Of a stretch of 10,015 nucleotides of DNA, positions 1 through 6,978 are shown piece by piece. A program made the translations under genes and the position numbers. Position 1 is the stretch's first letter. Each line of letters opens with the position of its first letter. The stretch covers positions 1-10,015 of the forward strand of contig CAZWJH010000084.1 of the NCBI GenBank assembly GCA_964634755.1, written 5' to 3'. The stretch comes from JALXDT01 sp964634755. GTDB taxonomy: Bacteria; Acidobacteriota; Aminicenantia; JAMOAD01. The notes under the pieces are model-generated. The model saw nothing but the letters and a program-made list of their open reading frames with translations, did not search any database and was not told where the DNA came from.

Positions 1-44
1 TTTATACCCATTTTCGGATGGTGTCTCCTCTTCATCTGAAGCAT
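1..44 (-). CDS. Possible 5' end of a minus-strand gene running off the window
   Basis: An ATG at 44-42 on the minus strand opens a frame that stays open to the window edge, 14 codons reading MLQMKRRHHPKMGI. A GGAGG Shine-Dalgarno match lies at 61-57, with a rather long 12-nt spacer, and a TATTAT (-10-like) sits at 104-99 without a good -35. The minus strand is purine-rich here, as coding strands are elsewhere in this window. The fragment is far too short to assign a product, and a second minus-strand frame is also open over the same bases, so this may be chance. Confidence 0.2.
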   Translation of the reverse strand, partial: MLQMKRRHHPKMGI

Positions 45-270
45 TGCTATTATTTTCCTCCGAATACTTTTATCTCTTTCCTCTTTATTCTTGAGCTTAT
101 AATATCCCTGTCTGTCTTGTCCTAAAATAGGTTAACAGTTATTTAGAGTTCCTAAAATTCCTTGTTTCCAATCTTTTCACCTATCTTCTCCCTTTCTTGA
201 GTTTCGGTGAAATTATGTGAAATCTTGTAAAATACATTAATATATGATAGAAATAATTGAGATTTTTAAA
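45..270. other. Non-coding leader region upstream of the LolC/E gene
   Basis: No convincing gene is visible. The + strand is pyrimidine-rich until about 195 and then becomes AT-rich. TCCTAAAAT occurs twice (120-128 and 150-158). GTGAAAT occurs twice exactly 10 bp apart (207-213 and 217-223), one helical turn, just upstream of the permease gene. TAAAAT (228-233), TACATT (233-238) and TATGAT (243-248) are possible -10 boxes, but none has a good -35 at 16-18 bp, so I assign no promoter. No rho-independent terminator is visible. Confidence 0.4.
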
Positions 271-1479
271 ATGAAATTTGAAATATACATAGCAGCAAGA
301 TATCTTTTTTCCAAAAAAAAGCAGAGATTTGTATCCTTTATCACATTTGTTTCTGTCTTAGGGATAACCATAGGAGTTACAGCTCTGATAGTTGCGCTTT
401 CCTTAATCAATGGATTTCAAAGAGATGTAAGGGATAAATTATTTCAAACAAGCTATCATGTGATGATTTTAAACAGTTTTTCCAAAAACTTAAAAAACTA
501 TAAGGATATAATGAAAAGAGTTTCCAAAATAAAGGGAATAAAAGACCAAACACCGGTGCTCTACACAAATGTGCTTTTGAAATTCGGAGCAAATACTTCC
601 GGAGGAATCATAAAAGGTTTACCAAACAATTTAATAAAAAGGGATTGGGCAAGATTTATAAAAGAGGGAAAATTCAGAGAGGGGGATGAGAAAACCATAT
701 ACATAGGCTCTGAGATAGCAGATAATTTGGGAGTAGGAGTGGGAGATAAGGTAAGAGTCTTTTTCCCGTCCTTTAATCTCTCCCCTTTCGGGGCATTACC
801 AAAGGCAAAGTATTTTAAAATCGGAGGAATAATAAACACCGGACTTTATGAATTTGACTCTGTTTCAATCCTTATGGAATTAAAAAAGCTTCAGAAGATA
901 CTCAAAGCCGGAGATTCCGTCAATTATATAGGAATTAAAATAAAAAAAATTTTTGAAGCAGAAAGGATAAAAAAAGAAATAGAAAATATTTTAGGAGGAA
1001 ATTACTTTATTGTTACATGGCAGGAGTTAAACAAACCTCTTTTTTCAGCTTTAAAGCTTGAAAAGACCGTTATGTTTTTTACAATTGCTCTTATTGTTTT
1101 AGTTGCCGCTTTGAATATAATAGCAACACTTATTTTACTTGTTATTGAAAAGGTAAAGGATATAGGAATCCTCTCCTCTCTCGGTGCAACTCCGAATAAC
1201 ATAAGAAATATATTCTTTTTTCAGGGTAGTATAATAGGTGTAATGGGCACATTTTTCGGAGTGGTTTTAGGTTTTCTGATTGTCTTTCTTTCAAATACCT
1301 TCCATCTTATAAAAGTGCCAGAGGAAGTTTATCACATAGGATACATTAAATTCAGTCCGCAATTGGAAGATATAATTATAATAGTAATAGCATCACTTAT
1401 AATAACATTCCTCACGACAATTTACCCTGCAAAAAAAGCCGCTGAAATAGAGCCTGCGGAAGCATTGAGGGAAGAATGA
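271..1479 (+). CDS. lolCE: Lipoprotein-releasing ABC transporter permease, LolC/LolE (FtsX/MacB) family
   Basis: This is the inner-membrane permease that extracts lipoproteins and hands them to the periplasmic carrier for delivery to the outer membrane. It has the family topology. Counting from the alternative upstream ATG at 244, TM1 is near residues 30-57, a large periplasmic MacB-like domain spans about 58-272, and three helices lie near 275-301, 325-350 and 376-393. Family landmarks are the IAARYLFSKKKQ start, FSALKLEKTVMFF before TM2, the coupling loop EKVKDIGILSSLGAT that should touch the ATPase, and the terminal PAEALREE. I chose ATG 271 because family members begin near MKFExxIAxRYL. 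ATG 244 adds nine residues and has no Shine-Dalgarno; 271 has only a weak one (TTGAG). A single LolC/E gene fits diderms that use a homodimeric permease, though a second copy could lie elsewhere. It overlaps lolD by ATGA. Confidence 0.93.
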   Translation: MKFEIYIAARYLFSKKKQRFVSFITFVSVLGITIGVTALIVALSLINGFQRDVRDKLFQTSYHVMILNSFSKNLKNYKDIMKRVSKIKGIKDQTPVLYTNVLLKFGANTSGGIIKGLPNNLIKRDWARFIKEGKFREGDEKTIYIGSEIADNLGVGVGDKVRVFFPSFNLSPFGALPKAKYFKIGGIINTGLYEFDSVSILMELKKLQKILKAGDSVNYIGIKIKKIFEAERIKKEIENILGGNYFIVTWQELNKPLFSALKLEKTVMFFTIALIVLVAALNIIATLILLVIEKVKDIGILSSLGATPNNIRNIFFFQGSIIGVMGTFFGVVLGFLIVFLSNTFHLIKVPEEVYHIGYIKFSPQLEDIIIIVIASLIITFLTTIYPAKKAAEIEPAEALREE

Positions 1480-2171
1480 TAGAGATTAAAGATGTAGTAA
1501 AGACATATGAATCCCCCGATGGGGAGCTTACTGTTTTAAATGGAGTGAATTTGGAGATAAAGGAAGGAGATACGGTAGTTGTAATGGGAGCTTCGGGCTC
1601 AGGGAAAACAACTCTTTTAAACATAATTGCAGGCTTGGATAGACCAAAAAGCGGCAAAGTATTCTTTGATGGAGAAGATATTTTCTCTTTATCTTTAAAG
1701 GAAAGAGCATTATACAGGAATAAAAAAATAGGGATGATTTTTCAATTTTTCAATCTTTTAAATGAATTTACAGCTCTTGAGAATGTTGCAATCCCTTTGA
1801 TAATAGGTGGAGAAAACAAAAGAGATAGCTTTGAAAAAGCAGAAAATTTGCTAAAGAGATTTGGCTTGGAGAAAAGAAAGGAGCACAAACCGTACCAGCT
1901 CTCGGGAGGTGAGCAGCAAAGAGTTGCAATAGCAAGAGCACTAATAAAAAAGCCAAAACTTCTGCTTTTAGATGAGCCAACAGGCAACCTTGATTGGAAA
2001 AATGCCGATGGGACGATGAAATTTATAAAAAAGATAATTACAGAAGAAAAGATAACTGCAATCTTAGTTACTCATAGCTATGATATAGCAAAGGAATTCG
2101 GAGAAATTTACAAACTAAAAGAGGGAAAAATAAAAAAATCTCAGTTGACAAACTCATCTAATTTCCTATAA
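1476..2171 (+). CDS. lolD: Lipoprotein-releasing ABC transporter ATP-binding protein LolD
   Basis: This is the cytoplasmic ATPase that powers the LolC/E permease encoded just upstream. All ABC motifs are intact: Walker A GASGSGKT (residues 38-45), Q-loop Gln90, signature LSGGEQQR (142-149), Walker B LLLLDEP (162-168) and H-loop His200. The stretch NLLNEFTALENVAIPL after the Q-loop is typical of the LolD/MacB/FtsE branch. The length, 231 residues, is normal. The start ATG at 1476 overlaps the permease stop as ATGA, and GAGG at 1467-1470 gives a good ribosome binding site 5 nt away, so the pair should be translationally coupled. The last codons (QLTN) also encode the -35 box of the next gene's promoter. 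MacB- or FtsE-type ATPases are the alternatives; the paired LolC/E permease makes LolD much more likely. Confidence 0.94.
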   Translation: MIEIKDVVKTYESPDGELTVLNGVNLEIKEGDTVVVMGASGSGKTTLLNIIAGLDRPKSGKVFFDGEDIFSLSLKERALYRNKKIGMIFQFFNLLNEFTALENVAIPLIIGGENKRDSFEKAENLLKRFGLEKRKEHKPYQLSGGEQQRVAIARALIKKPKLLLLDEPTGNLDWKNADGTMKFIKKIITEEKITAILVTHSYDIAKEFGEIYKLKEGKIKKSQLTNSSNFL

Positions 2172-2172
2172 T
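2145..2172 (+). promoter_or_regulatory. Near-perfect sigma-70 promoter inside the 3' end of lolD, driving rel
   Basis: TTGACA (2145-2150), a 16-bp spacer and TATAAT (2167-2172) match the housekeeping consensus at all twelve positions. The -10 box overlaps the lolD stop codon. Counting +1 seven bases past the -10 puts initiation at 2179-2180, on the rel ATG itself. No Shine-Dalgarno is present before that ATG, so the transcript is predicted to be leaderless. Confidence 0.8.
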
Positions 2173-2179
2173 TAAAACA

Positions 2180-4351
2180 ATGGCGCATAAAAGAATTAGA
2201 TATTATGATATTATTAATGTCCATCCGACACCATTTTCGGAAGAGGACACAGAGCTCATAAGAAAAGCCTTTGTTTATGGTGCAAACAGACACAAGGGAC
2301 AGGTAAGGCACTCGGGAGAACCTTATTTTTCCCATCCGGTGGCAGTTGCAGGAATTCTCTCAGAAATGAATCTTGACAGTGAGACAATAGTGGCAGCAAT
2401 TTTACATGATGTTATAGAGGATACAGTCCATTCTCCCGAAGAGCTAAAAAAAATACAGGAAGAGATAAGAGAGTACTTTGGAGAAACTGTTCTTGCAATA
2501 GTTTTGGGAGTAACGAAAATCAGTAAATTCAAAGAGAATATTTCAAGGGAGGAAAGGGAGACAGAGTATTACAGAAATATGATTTTAGGAATGGTAAGAG
2601 ACCCAAGGGTAATTTTAGTTAAAATAGCTGACAGATTACACAATATGAGGACACTTTTCTATGTTCCTTCCGAAGAAAAGAGGAAAAGGATTGCAAAGGA
2701 GACTCTTGAAATATACGCACCCCTTGCCCACAGACTCGGAATTGGTAAAATAAAGGCAGAGCTTGAGGATCTTTCATTCAGATACCTCTTTCCCGAAGAG
2801 TACAATAAAATAAAGGAAAAACTACTAAAAAGGAAGGAAGAACTTGAATATCAATTAAAAAAAATGGAAGAAAAGGTAAAAAAAGTTCTGAAAGAGAATG
2901 GAATAGAAGTAAAAATAAAGAGCAGAATTAAAAAGCCTTATAGCATATATAAAAAGATAAAGGACAAGGGAGTCACAATTGATGAAATTTTTGACCTTCT
3001 TGCTCTGAGAGTTATTACTAAATCGGAAAAAGAGTGTTCGGAAGTAGCAACAATAATAAAAAAATACTGGGTACACATTCCCACAAGATACAGAGATTTT
3101 ATTTCAAATCCCAAACCTAACAATTACAGAGCCATTCATCTTACAATAATAGAAAATAGCAGACCATTTGAAATTCAAATCCGTTCGGAGGAGATGGACA
3201 TAATAGCTGAAAAAGGGATTGCTGCACATTATTATTATAAAGACGGAAAAGTTGACAATGAAAATATTAAGCGATCAATTCTCTTTTTAAGGGATGCAAT
3301 AGAATCGGGTCCCACCAAGGAAGTCGTGAATAAATTAAAAGATGAGCTTAAACAGGAGTTTATTACAGTAATAACTCCCAAAGGAGATTTTATCACTATT
3401 CCAAAGGACTTTACTGCTCTTGATTTTGCTTACTTAATTCATACAAAATTGGGTCATCATTTCAAAAGAGCTTTGGTAAATAACTCAGTCGTAAAGGCAA
3501 ACTGGGTTTTAAAGGACTGGGATTATGTAAAGATAGAATCAGATCCGGAGGAAAAACCTAAAAAAGAATGGCTTCACTTTGTTAAGAGTCATAAAGCAAG
3601 AGTTAACATAAGAGACTACTTGAATAAAATAAAAGATGAAGAAAGGGTTGAAATAGGAAAAAGACTCATTGAGATATTCTTAAAAAAAACAAATATTGGG
3701 ATGAAAAGCTTTGTAAAGAGGCTTGAGGAATCAGATTTTTTCAAGGAAAAGGGATTAACCTCTATTGAAGATTTTTACAAAAAAATCTCAACAGGAGCTA
3801 TTAAAATAAATGAGAAATTGTTTTATGATCTTTTCCCCGAAAAAAAGAAGAAAAGAAAAAAAGGGTTTACGCTTCCAGTCATCGGGAATCTTAAAAAAGT
3901 GAAAAGCACAGATGAAAGAATCAAAATATATCCTGACAACAAAGTTGTGTTTTTGGGAAAATGCTGCAACCCAATAAAGGGAGAACCAATCATAGGCTAT
4001 TTAACAAAAGACAATATAATAAAGGTTCATTCACAGAGCTGCAGATTATTAAAAAAGGAGGTTCTTAACCCTTCAAGAATCATTGAGCTTGACTGGGATA
4101 AAGATTACAATGAAAAGTTTGTTGTCAAGCTTAAAATAATTTCCGCCGATGTTTTCGGGGTGCTTTTCAAAATCTCAAGTGTTTTTCACGAAAAAAAAAT
4201 CAATATTTTAAAATTAAATTCAAATTCGGATAATACGGGAAATGCTGTAATTAATATAAAATTTTATGTAAATGACATTTTCCAACTAAACAAAATTATT
4301 AAATCCATAGGTAAAATCAAAGAAGTTATAGTCGTGGAAAGAACAAGATAA
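2180..4351 (+). CDS. rel: Bifunctional (p)ppGpp synthetase/hydrolase, RelA/SpoT (long RSH) family
   Basis: This enzyme makes and degrades the alarmone (p)ppGpp that slows growth on starvation. It has full RSH architecture in 723 residues. The HD hydrolase has its metal ligands His52, His76, Asp77 and Asp151 and the catalytic Glu80-Asp81 pair, so hydrolysis should be intact. The synthetase (about 245-350) has Arg249, Asp272, Tyr316 and Glu331, each at a constant +8 offset from the Streptococcus Rel numbering as I recall it. RYRD (303-306) stands where bifunctional enzymes have RxKD and synthesis-only RelA has acidic ExDD. TGS follows at about 395-455, then a zinc-finger region with Cys595, Cys596, His617 and Cys621, and a C-terminal ACT domain (about 645-722). 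One oddity is that the usual NGYQSLHT loop reads NNYRAIHLT. It starts 8 bp after lolD but has its own promoter and no ribosome binding site. Confidence is high for family and good for bifunctionality. Confidence 0.96.
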   Translation: MAHKRIRYYDIINVHPTPFSEEDTELIRKAFVYGANRHKGQVRHSGEPYFSHPVAVAGILSEMNLDSETIVAAILHDVIEDTVHSPEELKKIQEEIREYFGETVLAIVLGVTKISKFKENISREERETEYYRNMILGMVRDPRVILVKIADRLHNMRTLFYVPSEEKRKRIAKETLEIYAPLAHRLGIGKIKAELEDLSFRYLFPEEYNKIKEKLLKRKEELEYQLKKMEEKVKKVLKENGIEVKIKSRIKKPYSIYKKIKDKGVTIDEIFDLLALRVITKSEKECSEVATIIKKYWVHIPTRYRDFISNPKPNNYRAIHLTIIENSRPFEIQIRSEEMDIIAEKGIAAHYYYKDGKVDNENIKRSILFLRDAIESGPTKEVVNKLKDELKQEFITVITPKGDFITIPKDFTALDFAYLIHTKLGHHFKRALVNNSVVKANWVLKDWDYVKIESDPEEKPKKEWLHFVKSHKARVNIRDYLNKIKDEERVEIGKRLIEIFLKKTNIGMKSFVKRLEESDFFKEKGLTSIEDFYKKISTGAIKINEKLFYDLFPEKKKKRKKGFTLPVIGNLKKVKSTDERIKIYPDNKVVFLGKCCNPIKGEPIIGYLTKDNIIKVHSQSCRLLKKEVLNPSRIIELDWDKDYNEKFVVKLKIISADVFGVLFKISSVFHEKKINILKLNSNSDNTGNAVINIKFYVNDIFQLNKIIKSIGKIKEVIVVERTR

Positions 4352-4358
4352 TTATCTT
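4345..4358. repeat. 14-bp perfect palindrome spanning two abutting stop codons
   Basis: AAGATAATTATCTT is centred on the 4351/4352 junction, where the TAA of rel (+) and the TAA of the hydrolase (-) meet with no intergenic base. Both genes end in Arg-AGA then TAA preceded by A, which creates the symmetry. There is no loop or U-tract, so it does not look like an intrinsic terminator. Confidence 0.6.
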
Positions 4359-5295
4359 CCGTGAGGTCTCAAGTTAGGAAAAGGTACCTCATCCTTTAAG
4401 AATCTCCTAAACCAATGTTTTGTTTGAATAAAAACTTCGGGGCCAAATTCAGAAAGTGCATGGTCTCCCCCTTCAAAAAGTATTAGCCTGAAAGGTTGTT
4501 TGACTTTCAGAAACTCAGCAGCCAATTTTAGACTCATCTGTGGAATCACCCTCCAGTCAGCAGTTCCGTGTAAAATCAAAATCGGTGTTTTTTTACATAT
4601 CTTATCAGCCCAAAAAACAGCTGATCTTTCTTTTAGGACCTTTTCTTTATTTTCTCTGTACCCGGGTATATTCTCAATATAAACATCCTCCATCTCAGGT
4701 CTGCTTTCCATCATCATAAATAAATCAGATAAACCTCCTCCGACAACAGCAGCCTTGATAAATTTAACTTTCTTAAGTATCAGATAAGTCATCATGCCAC
4801 CTCTACTCCATCCGAAAAGACCTATTTTATTTGAATCCGCCTTTTTAATCTTTTTAACAATGGAAATCAGATTTAAAATATCATTAACATCCTTTCCTCC
4901 AAACTCCTCTTTCCCCTCTCCCCCCATATTTCCTCTGTACTGACTTGCGGCAACAACATAACCCCAACTTGAGACTCTACCTATTATATAACAGTAATAG
5001 CCCCAAAATTTTTATTCCCTCCTCTGTTGTAAATTATTATGGGGTATTTGCCTTTACCTTTCGGAATAGATAAAAACCCTTTGACCTTTAATCCATCACT
5101 TAAATAAGTAATGGAATAAATATCCACTTTATCCAGAAAAGAAAAAGGTCTGAAAAGTTTATAGTTTTTTTTCATTATCTTTTTAAGGGCTTCTGTTTTA
5201 AGCTCTCTCTTTGAGATAATTTTTCCATTATAAGCAAAAACCATTGAAGACAAACACAAAACAAGTAATAAAAAAACATAATACGATTTTCTCAT
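4352..5295 (-). pseudogene. Exported alpha/beta hydrolase of the prolyl oligopeptidase (S9) type, frameshifted
   Basis: Two reading frames together make one hydrolase. The N-terminal piece (5295-4984, 103 residues) begins with a signal peptide, a Lys-Arg start, a Leu-rich core and VFA as the likely cleavage site. It ends with YNRGGNKNFGAITVI, the oxyanion-hole region, then meets TAA. The C-terminal frame resumes as SSWGYVVAASQYRGN and carries the triad: Ser in GWSRGG (codon 4807-4805), Asp in HGTADWR (4558-4556) and His in GGDHALS (4462-4460). It finishes with PNLRPHG, as complete family members do. The break lies in the TATATA tract at 4990-4985. Removing one TA joins the frames into about 313 residues. 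The gene starts inside the stop of the amidohydrolase (ATGA, 5295-5292), implying coupled translation and a shared periplasmic role, probably peptide or ester cleavage. A sequencing or assembly error is the main alternative to true decay. Confidence 0.85.
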
Positions 5296-6611
5296 TTTTT
5301 CACCTTTAAAAGATTTTTTCTATTAATTATCTTACCATTGTGAATTAACATAAAAATATCTTTCAGGTTTTCGACCCTCTTAAGAGGATTTTTATTTAAA
5401 ATCAGAATATCAGCTTTATAGCCCTTTTTAATCTTTCCTATTTTCCAGCCAAAGGTATCGGAGAAATTGGAAGTTGCTGTGGCAAGTATCTCACAGGAAG
5501 ATAACCCTATTTTTTCAAATGCTTTAAGCTCATAGTGCAAAAATATCCCCGGCATACTTCCCCAGACATCGGTTCCACTTCCCGCAAGATACCGTACACC
5601 CGCTCTGTAATACATTTTCTCAAGCTCATACTGTTTTATCGCAAGTTTAGTATATGCAATTTGATGCTTTTTATCATATTTGTGATTTCCGGAAACAGGA
5701 TCAGCGGGATTATTTACTTTCTCTGGTTTTATTAAAATACTTACACTCTCATGCCACGGATTTTTGTGGGAGGGAAGATCAAGGTACAAAAGTCCGAAAG
5801 TCGGAATAAGAACAGGTTTTTTCAATCCAAATGATTTTATCCTCTTTTTTACGCTTTCCTTTCCCAAATCAAGATTTGCAAGCCACTTATAATACTTCCA
5901 CTTCGGACTTTCCAAATCATCACTGAAAGGTTCCCTTGCAACACTTTTTCTCATTTTACTGTCTGCTAAAAAAAGAGAATATCGGGTTGTATGTACAAAT
6001 GCATCTATTCCAAAATCAATAGCTTTCAAATAATCCGAAAAACCGAGCTCCCCTATTGTGGAAAGACCTAACTTATGCGCTTCTCTTATTGCAAATTTTA
6101 ATTGGGAATTATTGAGTTTGTACATTAATAAAGCAACTTTATAGTTTTCCTTTTTAATTTTTCTGAGCTTTTCCGATATGGCACTATTGGAAATTTTATT
6201 CTCCCCTATTCCCTCCAATTTAAAAAGATTTGGAGAAGGATTTGCTTTTTCAAACAAAATTCCTCTCCTTCCTCCACCCACAGCTATTATAGAGGTAACC
6301 CCGCACTAAAGGTAAGCATTTGCATAATTCTGATTATTTATGGCAGCAAATCCATCTGCCAACCCCGGAAAAGCTATTTTACCCTTTAAATCAAACACTT
6401 TAGCTTTTTCAGGATATTTAATTTTCACCGAATATCCTATCTTAAAAATCAAATCATCTTTAATTACTATCGTGGAATGGGGATAATAAGCACAGGTTTT
6501 TCCATATTGGAGAGGATTTAAAATCGTAATATTTTTTAAAACAATATATTCTGATTTTACAATAAACGAAAACAAAAAAATAAAAACAAAGATAACAGTT
6601 TTTTTCCTCAT
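5292..6611 (-). pseudogene. Exported amidohydrolase-superfamily protein interrupted by an in-frame amber codon
   Basis: One uninterrupted frame of 440 codons contains a single TAG at 6308-6306 (codon 102). The first part has a signal peptide (residues 1 to about 20) and the usual N-terminal beta-sandwich leading to KGKIAFPGLADG. After the TAG the frame continues as CGVTSIIAVGGGRRG and keeps the barrel landmarks: Glu188 (IGELGF), His207 (AFVHTTRY), Asp348 (GSGTDVWGSMPG) and the closing IGKIKKGYKADILILNKNP. Family members normally have HxH after PGLID; here the segment reads DGFAAINNQNYANAY with no histidine, so the metal site is non-standard even without the stop. I recall relatives with similar DGFAxxNNQ segments and a Tyr at the TAG position, so one substitution would explain it. 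Re-initiation at GTG 6281 would lack export. The stop overlaps the next gene's start. No Shine-Dalgarno precedes ATG 6611. The natural substrate is unknown; a dipeptide or cyclic amide is a guess. Confidence 0.85.
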
Positions 6612-6616
6612 TTAAT

Positions 6617-6645
6617 AGAATAAAACAAAAAGAGGAGCTTATCAA
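6617..6645 (-). promoter_or_regulatory. Promoter for the amidohydrolase/hydrolase pair, predicted leaderless
   Basis: On the minus strand TTGATA (6645-6640, five of six consensus bases), a 17-bp spacer and TATTCT (6622-6617, four of six) end five bases before ATG 6611. The predicted +1 falls at 6611-6610, on the start codon, and no ribosome binding site is present. This repeats the arrangement at rel. Confidence 0.5.
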
Positions 6646-6698
6646 ATGGGAAAGTAAAGAGCTAAACAGCCAAACAGATTTTTTCATTAACTGCAAAA

Positions 6699-6710
6699 AC
6701 TTTTGAAAGT
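6699..6710. promoter_or_regulatory. Short inverted repeat upstream of the toxin-antitoxin promoter, possible operator
   Basis: ACTTTTGAAAGT has 5-bp arms (ACTTT/AAAGT) around a 2-bp centre. It lies 19 bp upstream of the -35 box of the toxin-antitoxin promoter. Antitoxins or their complexes commonly repress their own promoters through such sites, but in this AT-rich DNA a 10-bp symmetric match can arise by chance. Confidence 0.25.
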
Positions 6711-6729
6711 GTAAATTCCATTTTTACTC

Positions 6730-6757
6730 TTGCCGAAAGGTAAAAAAGTGCTATAAT
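6730..6757 (+). promoter_or_regulatory. Extended -10 promoter of the toxin-antitoxin module
   Basis: TTGCCG (6730-6735), a 16-bp spacer and a perfect TATAAT (6752-6757) preceded by TGC, the extended -10 motif, form a strong promoter. Predicted +1 is about 6764, so the GGAGG ribosome binding site (6764-6768) would sit at the very 5' end of an 11-nt leader. Confidence 0.7.
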
Positions 6758-6774
6758 AAAAATGGAGGGAGAAG

Positions 6775-6975
6775 ATGGATATAACAATTTCAGATGAAAG
6801 ATTCAAAGAGACTTTAAAAGAGGTATTGGTGGAATTATTACAGGAAAATAGAGGGGAGTTTATATCAATAATCTCAGAATCCCTGGAAGAATTTGCGATG
6901 GGAGAAGCTATAAAAGAGGGGTTAAAGAGTAAAACCATACAAAAAGAAAAAATCTTTAAGGAATTAGAAGAATAA
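6775..6975 (+). CDS. Antitoxin of a type II RelE/ParE toxin-antitoxin module
   Basis: This small, strongly acidic 66-residue protein is predicted to be mostly helical, and it lies 3 bp before a RelE/ParE toxin gene. It begins with a short beta-like segment (MDITISDERF), then an amphipathic helix (about 9-30), a second helix carrying EEFAMGEAIKEGLK (about 40-54) and an acidic tail ending IFKELEE. The EFAMxEAIxEG pattern is one I recall from small antitoxins paired with RelE-type toxins. I see no clear ribbon-helix-helix or helix-turn-helix DNA-binding domain, so autoregulation is not evident from the protein. The start is secure: GGAGG at 6764-6768 lies 6 nt before ATG 6775, beneath a strong promoter. 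The product should bind and neutralise the downstream toxin in the cytoplasm. The role follows mainly from gene order and size. Confidence 0.8.
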   Translation: MDITISDERFKETLKEVLVELLQENRGEFISIISESLEEFAMGEAIKEGLKSKTIQKEKIFKELEE

Positions 6976-6978
6976 TTT

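Noticed and set aside
3..119. Open + strand frame near the left edge (ending TAA at about 120)
   Set aside because: It is short, hydrophobic and pyrimidine-rich, unlike the purine-rich coding strands elsewhere in the window, with no recognisable C-terminus.
4345..4358. Palindrome as a bidirectional intrinsic terminator
   Set aside because: It is AT-rich with no loop and no flanking U-tracts; the RNA hairpin would be very weak.
6306..6308. General reassignment of TAG, for example to pyrrolysine
   Set aside because: folK ends with TAG (7795-7793) exactly where HPPK proteins end, so amber acts as a normal stop at least there. No tRNA or synthetase evidence is in the window.
6460..6696. Minus-strand frame beginning with a signal-peptide-like segment (MKKSVWLFSS...)
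   Set aside because: It runs through the amidohydrolase N-terminus in another frame, becomes low-complexity after the start and has no ribosome binding site. The apparent signal peptide is explained by AT-rich promoter sequence.
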